From the NCBI RefSeq assembly GCF_014650455.1, contig NZ_BMUZ01000005.1, positions 124,001 through 188,000 of the forward strand: a stretch of 64,000 bases of DNA. The letters are read 5' to 3'. The notes beneath the pieces were generated by a model, which had not been told where the DNA came from, searched no databases, and saw nothing but the letters and a program-made list of their open reading frames with translations. Below are positions 23,872-31,867 of this stretch, in pieces. How positions within the stretch are numbered: position 1 is the first letter of the stretch; every line of letters begins with the position of its first letter. The stretch is from Streptomyces xanthochromogenes. Its GTDB lineage: Bacteria; Actinomycetota; Actinomycetes; Streptomycetales; Streptomycetaceae. A program made the position numbers and the translations under genes.

Positions 23872-25191
23872 CTACGAGGCCACCGGGGCCCGGTCCGGCA
23901 GCACCGCGGACACCCGGAAACCGCCCGCGTCCGTCGTACCCGACACGAACACCCCGCCCAGCGCCTTCACCCGCTCCCGCATCCCCACCAGACCATTGCC
24001 CCCACTGGGCAACCCCGCATCCGCCGTGACACCGTCCGCCGGACCGTTCTCCACCTGCATCGCCACCTCGGCCTCCCGCCGAGCAAGACGCACCATCACC
24101 TTCGCGCCCGCCGCGTGCTTGTGGACGTTGGTCAACGCCTCCTGTACCACCCGGTAAGCGGTCTGCTCCACCAGCGCGTCGTACCCCCGCGCCTCCCCCT
24201 GCACCATCAGCTCCACCACCATCCCGGCCTCCCGGGACTGCCCCACCAACGCCTCGATGTCCTCAAGACATGGCCCCTCCTCCGCGGCCGCCGCGGCCGC
24301 GGCCGCCGCCGCACCCACCGCGGCCAACGGCACCGCATCCACCCGCACCGCCACCGGCTGCTGATCCGCCGCCCGCAACACCCCGAGCATCTCCCGCAAC
24401 TCCGTCAACGCCTGCCGGCCCATGTCACCGACCAGCGCCGCGTTCTTCACCGCCTTCTCCGGATCCTTGCGCGCCACCGCCTGCAACGCCGCCGCGTGCA
24501 CCACCATCAACGACACCCGGTGCGCCACCACGTCGTGCATCTCCCGCGCGATACGCGTCCGCTCCTCCGTACGCGCCCACTCCGCCCGCTCCTCGGCCCG
24601 GTCCGCGAGCAGCGACAACTCCCGCTCCAGCGAATCCGCCCGCTCCCGCAACGACTCCATCAACCGCCGCCGCGCCCCTATATACAGCCCGTACAACAGC
24701 GGCGGACCCGTGATCCCGAGCGACATCACCGCCGACATCAGCGGCACGTACCAGTACCCCGGGTCGTAATCACCCCGCGCCACGCTCTGATGCAGCCGCA
24801 CGAACGTGACGATGAACGTCCCCACCACCGACATCCCCGCCAGCGCCGCCGTGATCCGGCGCGGCACCTCCGACGCGGCCAGCGTGTAGAGCCCCACCAC
24901 GCTCAGCAGAAAACCCATGCTGGCCGGCGTCACCGCGACCGAGACGAGCACCACGGCGATCGGCCACCGCCGCCGCAGCGCCAACGAAGCCCCCGCCACC
25001 AGACCGAGCAACACCCCGGCCGGCACGGGCAACCCCGAGTCCCCCGCGAAACCCACACCCTCCAGCGCACACTCCAGCGCGGAGAACACCCCGAGCGAGA
25101 CATCCAGCACCGCGCTGCGCCTGCGCTCCCACCACCACCAGCCACGGGAGGTCAACCCCGTGGCTTCCTGGTAAGCCCCCGTTGCGGTCAT
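23872..25191 (-). CDS. Orphan sensor histidine kinase (HisKA_3 type)
   Basis: 439 residues from ATG 25191. The N-terminal half has about five to six membrane helices (residues 30-190) with only short loops outside, so it probably senses within the membrane. The HisKA_3 dimerisation box is TRIAREMHDVVAHRVSLMV with the phospho-accepting His. The HATPase domain follows (VVQEALTNVHKHA as N box, GGNGLVGMRERV as G box). A run of ten alanines (about residue 320) interrupts the linker before the ATPase. No response regulator is adjacent. The nearest LuxR-type regulators, near 42 and 49.5 kb, are far away. Confidence 0.92.
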   Translation of the reverse strand: MTATGAYQEATGLTSRGWWWWERRRSAVLDVSLGVFSALECALEGVGFAGDSGLPVPAGVLLGLVAGASLALRRRWPIAVVLVSVAVTPASMGFLLSVVGLYTLAASEVPRRITAALAGMSVVGTFIVTFVRLHQSVARGDYDPGYWYVPLMSAVMSLGITGPPLLYGLYIGARRRLMESLRERADSLERELSLLADRAEERAEWARTEERTRIAREMHDVVAHRVSLMVVHAAALQAVARKDPEKAVKNAALVGDMGRQALTELREMLGVLRAADQQPVAVRVDAVPLAAVGAAAAAAAAAAEEGPCLEDIEALVGQSREAGMVVELMVQGEARGYDALVEQTAYRVVQEALTNVHKHAAGAKVMVRLARREAEVAMQVENGPADGVTADAGLPSGGNGLVGMRERVKALGGVFVSGTTDAGGFRVSAVLPDRAPVAS

Positions 25192-25356
25192 GGCTCCCAG
25201 ACTAAGGGCGGGCGCGAACGATTTTCCTATGGCTTTCGTCCCGCGCGCGCTGCACAGAATCTCCCCCAACACGCCGCCAACCGGTGCGAATCCTACGATC
25301 CGGCGAATCGCCCGGATATTCGAGCGGACATCCGGATGCCGGACGAACGTGTCCGT

Positions 25357-26229
25357 ATGACATCAGCCACACCCGGCAAGTACGCCGACTTCGAGGGCCT
25401 GCGGCAGCGGGCGATCGCGCTGCGGCGCGAGGGGCTCAGCCGCCGCCAGATCCGCGACCGCCTGTTCGTCGACAACAACGACCTCCTCAACCGCCTCCTG
25501 AACGGCGAGCCCGCCCCCGAGTGGACCAAGCGCCCCAACGCCAAGGACGACCTCCGCGACCGCGCGCGGGAGCTGCGCGCGCAGGGCCTGACATACGACG
25601 CGATCCAGGCCGAGCTCGGCTGCTCGAAGAGCTCGATATCGCTCTGGGTGCGGGACCTGCCGAAGCCGGCTCCGCGCACCCGCGAGGAGGCGTCGGCGAT
25701 CGCCCGACGGGGGTGGGAAGCGACGCTCCAGCGACGGGAGGAGGAGCGGCGGGCGACGAAGGAGGGTGCCGCGAGCGCCGTCGGGAGCCTGTCCGACCGG
25801 GAGCTGTTCCTCGCCGGAGTGGTCCTCTACTGGGCGGAAGGCGCCAAGGACAAACCCTGGGACCGCCGGGAGTCCCTGAAGTTCATCAACAGCGACCCGA
25901 ACGTGATCGCGCTGTACCTGAAGTGGCTGGACCTCCAGGGCGTCGCACCAGAGCGGCTGCGCCTGTGCGTCAACATCCACGAGTCGGCCGACGTCGAGGA
26001 AGCCACGCGCTTCTGGACCGAGCTGACGGGCCTCAGCCCGGCGAGCTTCAACAAGCCGGTGATCAAACGGCACAACCCGAAGACGCGCCGGAAGAACACC
26101 GGCGAAAGCTATCGGGGCTGCCTCGCGATCTATGTCCGGGATAGCGCCGATCTGTACCGTCGCATGGAAGGTGCCTGGTACGGCATAGTAGGGGCTGTCC
26201 TCTCGACCGAAGAGCCTAAACGGACATAG
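25357..26229 (+). CDS. HTH protein with LAGLIDADG-endonuclease-like C-terminal domain, next to tRNA-Gln
   Basis: 290 residues from ATG 25357; an in-frame ATG at 25336 is an alternative, and neither has a clear RBS, so the mRNA may be leaderless or the start uncertain. Two HTH segments are seen (EGLSRRQIRDRLFVDNNDLL near residue 30; QGLTYDAIQAELGCSKSSIS near 85). The C-terminal 170 residues (LYWAEGAKDK, FINSDPNVIALYLKWLDLQG, LCVNIHESADVEEA) resemble a single LAGLIDADG-like homing-endonuclease fold as found in many stand-alone actinobacterial proteins. It could be a domesticated homing endonuclease used as a regulator. The gene ends 11 bp before the tRNA. Assignment is by pattern only. Confidence 0.6.
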   Translation: MTSATPGKYADFEGLRQRAIALRREGLSRRQIRDRLFVDNNDLLNRLLNGEPAPEWTKRPNAKDDLRDRARELRAQGLTYDAIQAELGCSKSSISLWVRDLPKPAPRTREEASAIARRGWEATLQRREEERRATKEGAASAVGSLSDRELFLAGVVLYWAEGAKDKPWDRRESLKFINSDPNVIALYLKWLDLQGVAPERLRLCVNIHESADVEEATRFWTELTGLSPASFNKPVIKRHNPKTRRKNTGESYRGCLAIYVRDSADLYRRMEGAWYGIVGAVLSTEEPKRT

Positions 26230-26240
26230 AGGGCAGACCA

Positions 26241-26311
26241 TCCCAGGTCGTCTAATGGCAGGACAAATGGTTTTGGTCCATTGAATGAGGGTTCGATTCC
26301 TTCCCTGGGAG
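26241..26311 (+). tRNA. tRNA-Gln (anticodon TTG)
   Basis: Cloverleaf by eye: acceptor TCCCAGG (26241-26247) pairs with CCTGGGA (26304-26310), discriminator G26311. The anticodon stem AATGG/CCATT holds loop TTTTGGT with anticodon TTG at 26273-26275. The T arm is GAGGG-TTCGATT-CCTTC. CCA is not encoded. It reads CAA codons, which are rare in this G+C-rich genome. Confidence 0.95.
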
Positions 26312-26321
26312 CTCAAAAGTT

Positions 26322-26351
26322 CGGGTCCTGACTGACACCAGTCAGGACCCG
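26322..26351. terminator. Strong terminator after tRNA-Gln
   Basis: A perfect 13-bp stem (CGGGTCCTGACTG at 26322-26334, CAGTCAGGACCCG at 26339-26351) with a 4-nt loop ACAC, starting 10 bp after the tRNA. Confidence 0.9.
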
Positions 26352-26377
26352 CCGCATTTCCCCAGCCCCCACCCCGA

Positions 26378-26405
26378 TTTCATCCGCGAAACCCCCCGGT
26401 ATCCT
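26378..26405 (+). promoter_or_regulatory. Candidate glmU promoter
   Basis: TTTCAT (26378-26383) and TATCCT (26400-26405), 16-bp spacing, about 37 bp before the glmU start. Weak match to the housekeeping sigma consensus. Confidence 0.35.
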
Positions 26406-26441
26406 TCGGGTGTCCACCCCCCGAAGCCGAAGGGCACCTCC

Positions 26442-27890
26442 GTGAGCGCAACCCGCCCGGCCGCCGTCGTCGTCCTCGCCGCGGGTGAGGGCACCCGCAT
26501 GAAGTCGGCCACTCCCAAGGTTCTGCACGAGATCTGCGGGCGCTCGCTCGTCGGGCACGTCGTGGCAGCCTCCCGTGAGCTGGACCCCGAGCACCTCGTC
26601 GTGGTCGTCGGCCACGCTCGCGAGCAGGTCTCCGCCCACCTCGGTGCGATCGACGCCTCGGTGCGCACCGCCGTCCAGTACGAGCAGAACGGCACCGGGC
26701 ACGCGGTGCGGATGGCGCTGGAGGAGCTGGGCCAGTCCATCGAGGGCACGGTCGTCGTGGTGTGCGGCGACACGCCGCTGCTGACCGGCGCGACGCTGGC
26801 GGAGCTGACCCGTGCGCACGAGAACGACCGCAACGCGGTGACCGTGCTGACCGCCGAGGTCGACGACTCCACCGGCTACGGCCGCATCGTGCGGGACGAC
26901 GCCTCGGGCGCGGTGACCGCGATCGTGGAGCACAAGGACGCGACCGAGGCGCAGCGCGCGATCCGGGAGATCAACTCGGGTGTGTTCGCGTTCGACGGCG
27001 CGCTCCTCGCGGACGCGTTGGGCAAGGTGCGTACGGACAACAGTCAGGGCGAGGAGTATCTGACGGACGTCCTGGGGATTCTGCGTGAGGCGGGGCACCG
27101 GGTGGGTGCGTCGCTGGCGGGGGACTTCCGGGAGATCCTGGGGATCAACAACCGGGTGCAGTTGGCTCAGGCGCGTCGGCTGTTGAACGACCGGCTGCTG
27201 GAGCGGGCGATGCTCGCGGGTGTGACGGTGGTGGATCCGGCCACGACGTTCGTGGATGTGCAGGTGACGTTCGAGCAGGACTCGGTGGTGCTTCCGGGTA
27301 CGCAGTTGCTGGGGTCGACGCATCTGGCTTCGGGCGCCGAGGTGGGTCCCAACGCGCGGCTGACGAACACGGTGGTGGGCCGGGACGCGCGGGTCGACAA
27401 CACGGTGTCGTTCGACTCCGAGGTGGGTGAGGGCGCGACGGTCGGCCCGTACGCCTATCTGCGGCCGGGTACGCGGCTCGGTGCGAAGGCCAAGATCGGT
27501 ACCTATGTGGAGACGAAGAACGCGTCGATCGGTGCGGGGACGAAGGTTCCGCATCTGTCGTATGTGGGGGACGCGACGATCGGTGAGTACACGAACATCG
27601 GCGCGGCCAGTGTGTTCGTGAACTACGACGGTGAGGCGAAGCATCACACGACGATCGGCTCACACTGCAAGACGGGTTCGGACAACATGTTTGTTGCTCC
27701 TGTCACAGTGGGGGACGGTGCTTACACCGCTGCGGGTTCGGTGATCACGAAGGATGTGCCGCCCGGTTCGCTGGCCGTCGCCCGTGGCCAGCAGCGGAAT
27801 ATCGAGGGTTGGGTGGAGCGCAAGCGTCCGGGAAGTGCTGCCGCGCAGGCTGCTCAGGCTGCGGCCGAGCAGTCGGGCGGGGAGAACTGA
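26442..27890 (+). CDS. glmU: Bifunctional GlcN-1-P acetyltransferase / UDP-GlcNAc pyrophosphorylase GlmU
   Basis: 482 residues from GTG 26442 (GAAGGG, 8-nt spacing). It makes UDP-GlcNAc, the precursor of peptidoglycan. The N-terminal uridyltransferase has VLAAGEGTRMKS (residues about 12-23) and the QNGTGHAV and CGDTPLL motifs. The C-terminal left-handed beta-helix acetyltransferase runs from about residue 260 with hexapeptide repeats and the KNASIGAGTKVPHLSYVGDA segment (split over 355-375). The tail ends in an Ala/Gln-rich extension. Codon usage is less extreme than in neighbours (more T at third positions), as often in highly expressed core genes. prs follows after 117 bp. Confidence 0.98.
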   Translation: MSATRPAAVVVLAAGEGTRMKSATPKVLHEICGRSLVGHVVAASRELDPEHLVVVVGHAREQVSAHLGAIDASVRTAVQYEQNGTGHAVRMALEELGQSIEGTVVVVCGDTPLLTGATLAELTRAHENDRNAVTVLTAEVDDSTGYGRIVRDDASGAVTAIVEHKDATEAQRAIREINSGVFAFDGALLADALGKVRTDNSQGEEYLTDVLGILREAGHRVGASLAGDFREILGINNRVQLAQARRLLNDRLLERAMLAGVTVVDPATTFVDVQVTFEQDSVVLPGTQLLGSTHLASGAEVGPNARLTNTVVGRDARVDNTVSFDSEVGEGATVGPYAYLRPGTRLGAKAKIGTYVETKNASIGAGTKVPHLSYVGDATIGEYTNIGAASVFVNYDGEAKHHTTIGSHCKTGSDNMFVAPVTVGDGAYTAAGSVITKDVPPGSLAVARGQQRNIEGWVERKRPGSAAAQAAQAAAEQSGGEN

Positions 27891-27900
27891 CCGGATTCGG

Positions 27901-27934
27901 GTGCACCTTTCTCGGGCTACCGTGATAGGTGCAC
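27901..27934. promoter_or_regulatory. Spaced inverted repeat upstream of prs
   Basis: GTGCACC (27901-27907) and GGTGCAC (27928-27934), perfect 7-bp arms 20 bp apart, flanking a TACCGTGAT stretch that could be the -10 region. Candidate operator or hairpin. Confidence 0.4.
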
Positions 27935-28007
27935 ATATTCGGCTGGCTCGCCGCGAAAGGGACCGCGCGGGTGCAGCAGCATCGAACACGTCTGAGGAGA
28001 CTGTGCT

Positions 28008-28982
28008 GTGACCGGGATCAAGACGACCGGCGAGAAGAAGCTGATGCTCTTCTCCGGCCGCGCCCACCCCGAGCTGGCCGAGGAGGTTGCGCACCAGTTG
28101 GGTGTGGGCCTCGTGCCGACGAAGGCCTTCGACTTCGCGAACGGTGAGATCTACGTTCGTTTCCAGGAGTCGGCGCGTGGTGCGGACTGCTTCCTGATCC
28201 AGAGCCACACGGCTCCGATCAACAAGTGGATCATGGAACAGCTGATCATGATCGACGCCCTGAAGCGGGCGTCGGCGCGATCCATCACCGTGATCATTCC
28301 GTCCTACGGCTACGCCCGTCAGGACAAGAAGCACAAGGGCCGTGAGCCGATCTCGGCGCGTCTGGTGGCCGATCTGCTGAAGACCTCGGGTGCGGACCGC
28401 ATCCTGACGGTCGATCTGCACACGGACCAGATCCAGGGCTTCTTCGACGGTCCGGTGGATCATCTGACGGCGCTGCCGGTCCTCGCGGACTACGTGGGCG
28501 CGAAGGTCGACCGTTCGAAGCTGACGATCGTGTCTCCGGACGCGGGCCGGGTGCGGGTCGCGGACCGCTGGTGCGACCGGCTGGACGCGCCGCTGGCGAT
28601 CGTGCACAAGCGCCGTGACAAGGAAGTCGCGAACACGGTGACGGTGCACGAGGTCGTCGGTGATGTGAAGGGCCGTGTCTGCGTCCTCGTGGACGACATG
28701 ATCGACACGGGTGGCACGATCTGCGCCGCCGCGGACGCGCTGTTCGCGCACGGTGCGGAGGACGTCATCGTGACGGCCACGCACGGCATCCTGTCGGGTC
28801 CGGCCGCGGACCGTCTGAAGAACTCCAAGGTGAGCGAGTTCGTGTTCACGAACACGCTGCCGGACCCCTCGGACCTGGAGCTTGACAAGATCACGGTGCT
28901 TTCGATCGCTCCGTCGATCGCCCGCGCGGTGCGTGAGGTGTTCGAGGACGGCTCGGTGACGAGCCTCTTCGAGGAGAACTAG
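28008..28982 (+). CDS. prs: Ribose-phosphate pyrophosphokinase (PRPP synthase)
   Basis: 324 residues from GTG 28008 with AGGAG 8 nt upstream. It converts ribose 5-phosphate and ATP to PRPP for nucleotide, His and Trp synthesis. Motifs: the N-terminal FSGRAHPELAEEVA, metal/ATP-binding DLHTDQIQGFF, the catalytic flexible-loop region KRRDKEVANTV, and the PRPP-binding loop CVLVDDMIDTGGTI. Length is normal for class I enzymes. The glmU-prs-rplY-pth order is conserved in actinobacteria, here with an inserted LysR/beta-lactamase-like pair on the other strand. It ends at a strong intrinsic terminator. Confidence 0.98.
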   Translation: MTGIKTTGEKKLMLFSGRAHPELAEEVAHQLGVGLVPTKAFDFANGEIYVRFQESARGADCFLIQSHTAPINKWIMEQLIMIDALKRASARSITVIIPSYGYARQDKKHKGREPISARLVADLLKTSGADRILTVDLHTDQIQGFFDGPVDHLTALPVLADYVGAKVDRSKLTIVSPDAGRVRVADRWCDRLDAPLAIVHKRRDKEVANTVTVHEVVGDVKGRVCVLVDDMIDTGGTICAAADALFAHGAEDVIVTATHGILSGPAADRLKNSKVSEFVFTNTLPDPSDLELDKITVLSIAPSIARAVREVFEDGSVTSLFEEN

Positions 28983-29002
28983 CCTTCAGTTGCTGGGAGT
29001 TG

Positions 29003-29032
29003 GGGCCGCGTCCGGTATCGGACGCGGCCCTT
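29003..29032 (+). terminator. Intrinsic terminator after prs
   Basis: A 12-bp perfect stem (GGGCCGCGTCCG at 29003-29014, CGGACGCGGCCC at 29019-29030) with loop GTAT, followed by TTCTTC. It lies between the convergent prs and beta-lactamase-like genes. Confidence 0.9.
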
Positions 29033-29034
29033 CT

Positions 29035-29922
29035 TCATGCCCGCTCCCGGGTGTTGCGCAGCGCGTCGACGGCGATGCGGGCGGCGCGTCCGATGGCGGC
29101 GTCGGCGGCGGGCAGGGTGGCGGCGGTGGAGGCGGCGCGGGTGAAGACGGCGACGGCGTAGCGGCCGCCGTCGGGGTATTCGACGACGCCGGCCTCGTGG
29201 CGCTGGGTGGGCAGGGTGCCGGTCTTGCCGCTGACGCGTACGTCGTCGAAGGGGAAGCCGGAGGCGAGGCGGTGGCTCCAGGCCTGGACGCCGAGGACGG
29301 TGCGGAGTTCCTCGCCCCAGGCCCCGGCGCAGACCTCGTCGCGCCAGACGGCGGTGAGCAGGGCGGTGATCTCGCGGGGGGTGGAGCGGTTGGTGCGGGC
29401 GGGGTCGAGGACGGTGAGGCGGGCGACGGCGGCGGGGTCGACGAGGGCGGCGGGCCCGCTGTCGCCGGTGTCGGCGACCATCGTGGCGTAGAGGCCGGCC
29501 TGGTTGTGGACGGCGATGGTGCGGGTCAGGCCGAGGGCGTTCATGGTGGCGTTGACGGTGTCGAGGCCGAGGCGGTCCCAGAGAATGTCGGCGGCGGCGT
29601 TGTCGCTGACGGCGACGGCGAGCGAGGCGAGGTCGCGCAGGCTGAGGCGGGCGGCGTCGCGCATGACGGCGAGTCCGGTGGGCCCGGGTGCGCGGGCACC
29701 TGCGGGGATGTCGACGGGGGTGGTGGGGTCGAGGCGTCCGGCGGCGGCTTCGCGGTAGAGGGTGGCGACGAGGCACAGCTTGTGGACGCTGGCGGTGGAT
29801 ACGGGGGTGTCGGCGGCCAGGGCGACGGTGGCGCCGGTGTCGATGTCGGTGGCGCAGAGCGCCCCGCCGAGGCCGGCGTCGGTGAGGGCGGCGGTGATGC
29901 GGCCGCGTACGGGGGTGTTCAC
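29035..29922 (-). CDS. Class A beta-lactamase-like serine hydrolase without signal peptide
   Basis: 295 residues from GTG 29922 (GGAG 8 nt upstream), overlapping the LysR stop as GTGA. The penicillin-binding fold motifs are present: S45-V-H-K48, S106-D-N108 and K233-T-G235. The omega-loop ExxLN motif with the deacylating Glu166 of true class A enzymes is not visible; the region reads AVHNQAGLYATM. The N-terminus has no signal peptide, so the protein should stay in the cytoplasm unless a start was missed (the frame is open further upstream but overlaps the LysR gene). It may be a non-lactamase hydrolase or acyl-enzyme sensor. Confidence 0.85.
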   Translation of the reverse strand: MNTPVRGRITAALTDAGLGGALCATDIDTGATVALAADTPVSTASVHKLCLVATLYREAAAGRLDPTTPVDIPAGARAPGPTGLAVMRDAARLSLRDLASLAVAVSDNAAADILWDRLGLDTVNATMNALGLTRTIAVHNQAGLYATMVADTGDSGPAALVDPAAVARLTVLDPARTNRSTPREITALLTAVWRDEVCAGAWGEELRTVLGVQAWSHRLASGFPFDDVRVSGKTGTLPTQRHEAGVVEYPDGGRYAVAVFTRAASTAATLPAADAAIGRAARIAVDALRNTRERA

Positions 29923-30869
29923 AGCGGGAACTCCGATGCGGGGCGGGGGAACAGGCGCCGCTGGGTGGCGGTGGGGAGGAGCCCGGCGTGTTCGCGCAGG
30001 ACGTCGTGGGCGGCTTCGGTGAACAGGCGCACGGCGGGCCCGTCGCGTCCGGCGGGCCAGGCGGTGGAGGTGCGCCAGGTGAGGGGGTTGCCGCGCAACG
30101 GGCGCCAGGTGGTGCCGGGTTCGGGGGCGGACCGGGGCACGAGGGCGACGACGTGGGTGCCGGACAGGATGAGGGCGCGGGTGAATTCGATGCCGGCGAC
30201 TTCGCGTACGGCGCTGGGCGTGCAGCCGTGGCGGGCGCAGGCGGTGAGGGTTTCGTCGTGCAGGGCGGGGGCGGTGGGGCGGGGGAAGAGGACGAGTTCG
30301 CGGCCGTCGAGGTCGGCGACGTCGATCTCGGGGTGTTCGGCGAGCGGGTCCTGGTCGGCGAGGAGGGCGCCGAGGGGCTGGTGGAGCTGGGGGCCGAAGC
30401 CGAGTCCGGTGGCGGGGCAGGGGTGGCGGACGATGCCGGCGTCGAGGGTGCCCGCGGCCAGTTCGGCGGTCAGCTCGGCGGTGGTGAGTTCGCGCAGGTC
30501 GAGTTCGCCGCCGGGGCTGCGTTCGCGGTAGGCGGTGAGCAGGGCGGCGACGGTGGCGCCGCCGAGCTGGGGCGGGACGGCGGCGCGCAGGGTGCCGGCG
30601 GCGCCGCCCTGGACGCGGCCGACGAGGGTGCGCAGCCGGTCGGCGGCGTCGAGCAGGGCGTCGGTTTCGGCCAGGACGAGGCGGCCGGCGGGGGTGAGGG
30701 TGGCGCCGGTGCGGCCGCGGTCCAAGAGGCGGACGCCGAGTTCGCGCTCCAGGCGCTGGATGCGCTGGGACAGGGAGGGCTGGGCGACGCGCAGGCGTTC
30801 GGCGGCGCGGCCGAAGTGCTGTTCTTCGGCGACGGTGCGGAAGTACCTGAGGTGCAGCAGCAGGTCCAT
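29919..30869 (-). CDS. LysR-family transcriptional regulator
   Basis: 316 residues from ATG 30869; the frame extends upstream but family similarity starts at this Met (LLLHLRYFRTVAEEQHFGRA). The winged HTH occupies residues 1-60 (RAAERLRVAQPSLSQRIQRL) and the LysR substrate-binding domain residues 90-295 (IVRHPCPATGLGF, EFTRALILSGTHVVALVP). It is cotranscribed and translationally coupled with the beta-lactamase-like gene downstream, unlike the usual divergent LysR-target layout. A perfect palindrome lies 12 bp before its start codon and could be its own binding site. Confidence 0.92.
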   Translation of the reverse strand: MDLLLHLRYFRTVAEEQHFGRAAERLRVAQPSLSQRIQRLERELGVRLLDRGRTGATLTPAGRLVLAETDALLDAADRLRTLVGRVQGGAAGTLRAAVPPQLGGATVAALLTAYRERSPGGELDLRELTTAELTAELAAGTLDAGIVRHPCPATGLGFGPQLHQPLGALLADQDPLAEHPEIDVADLDGRELVLFPRPTAPALHDETLTACARHGCTPSAVREVAGIEFTRALILSGTHVVALVPRSAPEPGTTWRPLRGNPLTWRTSTAWPAGRDGPAVRLFTEAAHDVLREHAGLLPTATQRRLFPRPASEFPL

Positions 30870-30880
30870 GAACAGCAAGA

Positions 30881-30896
30881 ATAGGCGAACGCCTAT
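30881..30896. promoter_or_regulatory. Palindromic operator upstream of LysR gene
   Basis: ATAGGCG-AA-CGCCTAT, perfect 7-bp arms, 12 bp upstream of the LysR start codon. Position and symmetry suggest an autoregulatory LysR site (T-Nx-A type). Confidence 0.6.
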
Positions 30897-30946
30897 GGGG
30901 ACGTCTTCGATAAGCGGGCTCGGGCGGCGGCCCGGCGTTGATCCAA

Positions 30947-30976
30947 TTGGGCGGTCGGGGGGTGGCCGGGTATTCT
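30947..30976 (+). promoter_or_regulatory. Candidate rplY promoter
   Basis: TTGGGC (30947-30952) and TATTCT (30971-30976), 18-bp spacing. This predicts a leader of roughly 120 nt that contains the hairpin at 31000-31018. Confidence 0.4.
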
Positions 30977-30999
30977 GGGCCAGTTGCTCGGCGAGGGAG

Positions 31000-31018
31000 G
31001 CCGTACCTGAGGTACGGC
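31000..31018 (+). promoter_or_regulatory. Leader hairpin upstream of rplY
   Basis: GCCGTACC-TGA-GGTACGGC, an 8-bp perfect stem with a 3-nt loop, 85 bp before the start codon. It may be a leader structure for autogenous control of the ribosomal protein, or an operator; no test possible here. Confidence 0.4.
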
Positions 31019-31102
31019 GGTCCGTTATCGACGCGCTCTTCGTAGCAGGCCAGTCGTGGCCGGGTGACCACCTTTTCTGGATCACTTTTACGAGGAGTGC
31101 AC

Positions 31103-31690
31103 ATGTCCGAGGTCAAGCTCGCCGCTGAGGTCCGTAACAGCTTCGGCAAGGGCGCCGCGCGCACCATCCGCCGCGAGAACAAGGTTCCCGGCGTCATCTA
31201 CGGTCACGGCACCGAGCCGGTCCACGTCACCCTGCCGGGCCACGAGCTGCTGCTCGCGCTGCGTACCGCGAACGTCCTGCTGTCCCTGGACCTCGACGGC
31301 AAGACCGAGCTCGCGATCCCGAAGGCCGTCCAGCGTGACGCCATCAAGGGCTACCTGGTCCACGTCGACCTGCTGCTCGTCAAGAAGGGCGAGAAGGTCA
31401 CGGTCGAGGTCGCGGTCGAGACCGAGGGCGACCTGGCCCCGGGCAGCTTCCTCGTCGAGAACGTGCTGAACACGATCTCCGTCGAGGCCGAGGCCACCCA
31501 CATCCCGACCTCCGTCTCCGTCTCCATCGAGGGCCTTGAGGCCGGCGCGGCGATCCACGCCAAGGACATCAAGCTGCCGGCCGGCACCACCCTGGCCACC
31601 GACCCCGAGGCCGTCGTCATCCAGATCCTGGCCGCCCAGGCCGAGGAGCCGGCTGCCGAGACCGAGGACGCCGAGGGCGCCGAGGCCTGA
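31103..31690 (+). CDS. rplY: 50S ribosomal protein L25, CTC form
   Basis: 195 residues from ATG 31103 (GAGGAG 6 nt upstream). It binds 5S rRNA. The N-terminal L25 domain (residues 1-95, EVRNSFGKGAARTIRRENKVPGVIYG split over 7-32) is followed by the TL5/CTC C-terminal beta domain and an acidic tail rich in Glu and Ala. Length matches the long CTC form, not the short E. coli form. It ends at a strong terminator before pth. Confidence 0.97.
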   Translation: MSEVKLAAEVRNSFGKGAARTIRRENKVPGVIYGHGTEPVHVTLPGHELLLALRTANVLLSLDLDGKTELAIPKAVQRDAIKGYLVHVDLLLVKKGEKVTVEVAVETEGDLAPGSFLVENVLNTISVEAEATHIPTSVSVSIEGLEAGAAIHAKDIKLPAGTTLATDPEAVVIQILAAQAEEPAAETEDAEGAEA

Positions 31691-31732
31691 GCAGCACGCT
31701 CTGCCTGAGATCCGTGCCGGGCACGGACTCCG

Positions 31733-31774
31733 ACGGGGCGGCGGGCCACACTTGGCCCGCCGCCCCGTTTTCTC
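31733..31774 (+). terminator. Intrinsic terminator after rplY
   Basis: A 15-bp perfect stem (ACGGGGCGGCGGGCC at 31733-31747, complement at 31754-31768) with a 6-nt loop, followed by TTTCTCT. A smaller hairpin TCCGTGCC/GGCACGGA lies just before it near 31711-31728. Confidence 0.92.
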
Positions 31775-31867
31775 TGTGTACGTGGTGTTCCCGCAGCACG
31801 TATCCGCGCTGTACATGACCGAGCTTGACGCGACCGAGCTGTACGTGACCGAGGAGACGCAGCCCCC

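Noticed and set aside
26241..26360. Integration (attachment) site at tRNA-Gln
   Set aside because: No direct repeat of the tRNA 3' end, integrase or phage gene was found within the window.
29035..31197. A 720-residue protein fusing an Arg-rich region to the beta-lactamase-like domain
   Set aside because: The N-terminal half is antisense-like Arg/Pro sequence overlapping the LysR gene in another frame; a GTG with a good RBS at 29922 gives the real start.
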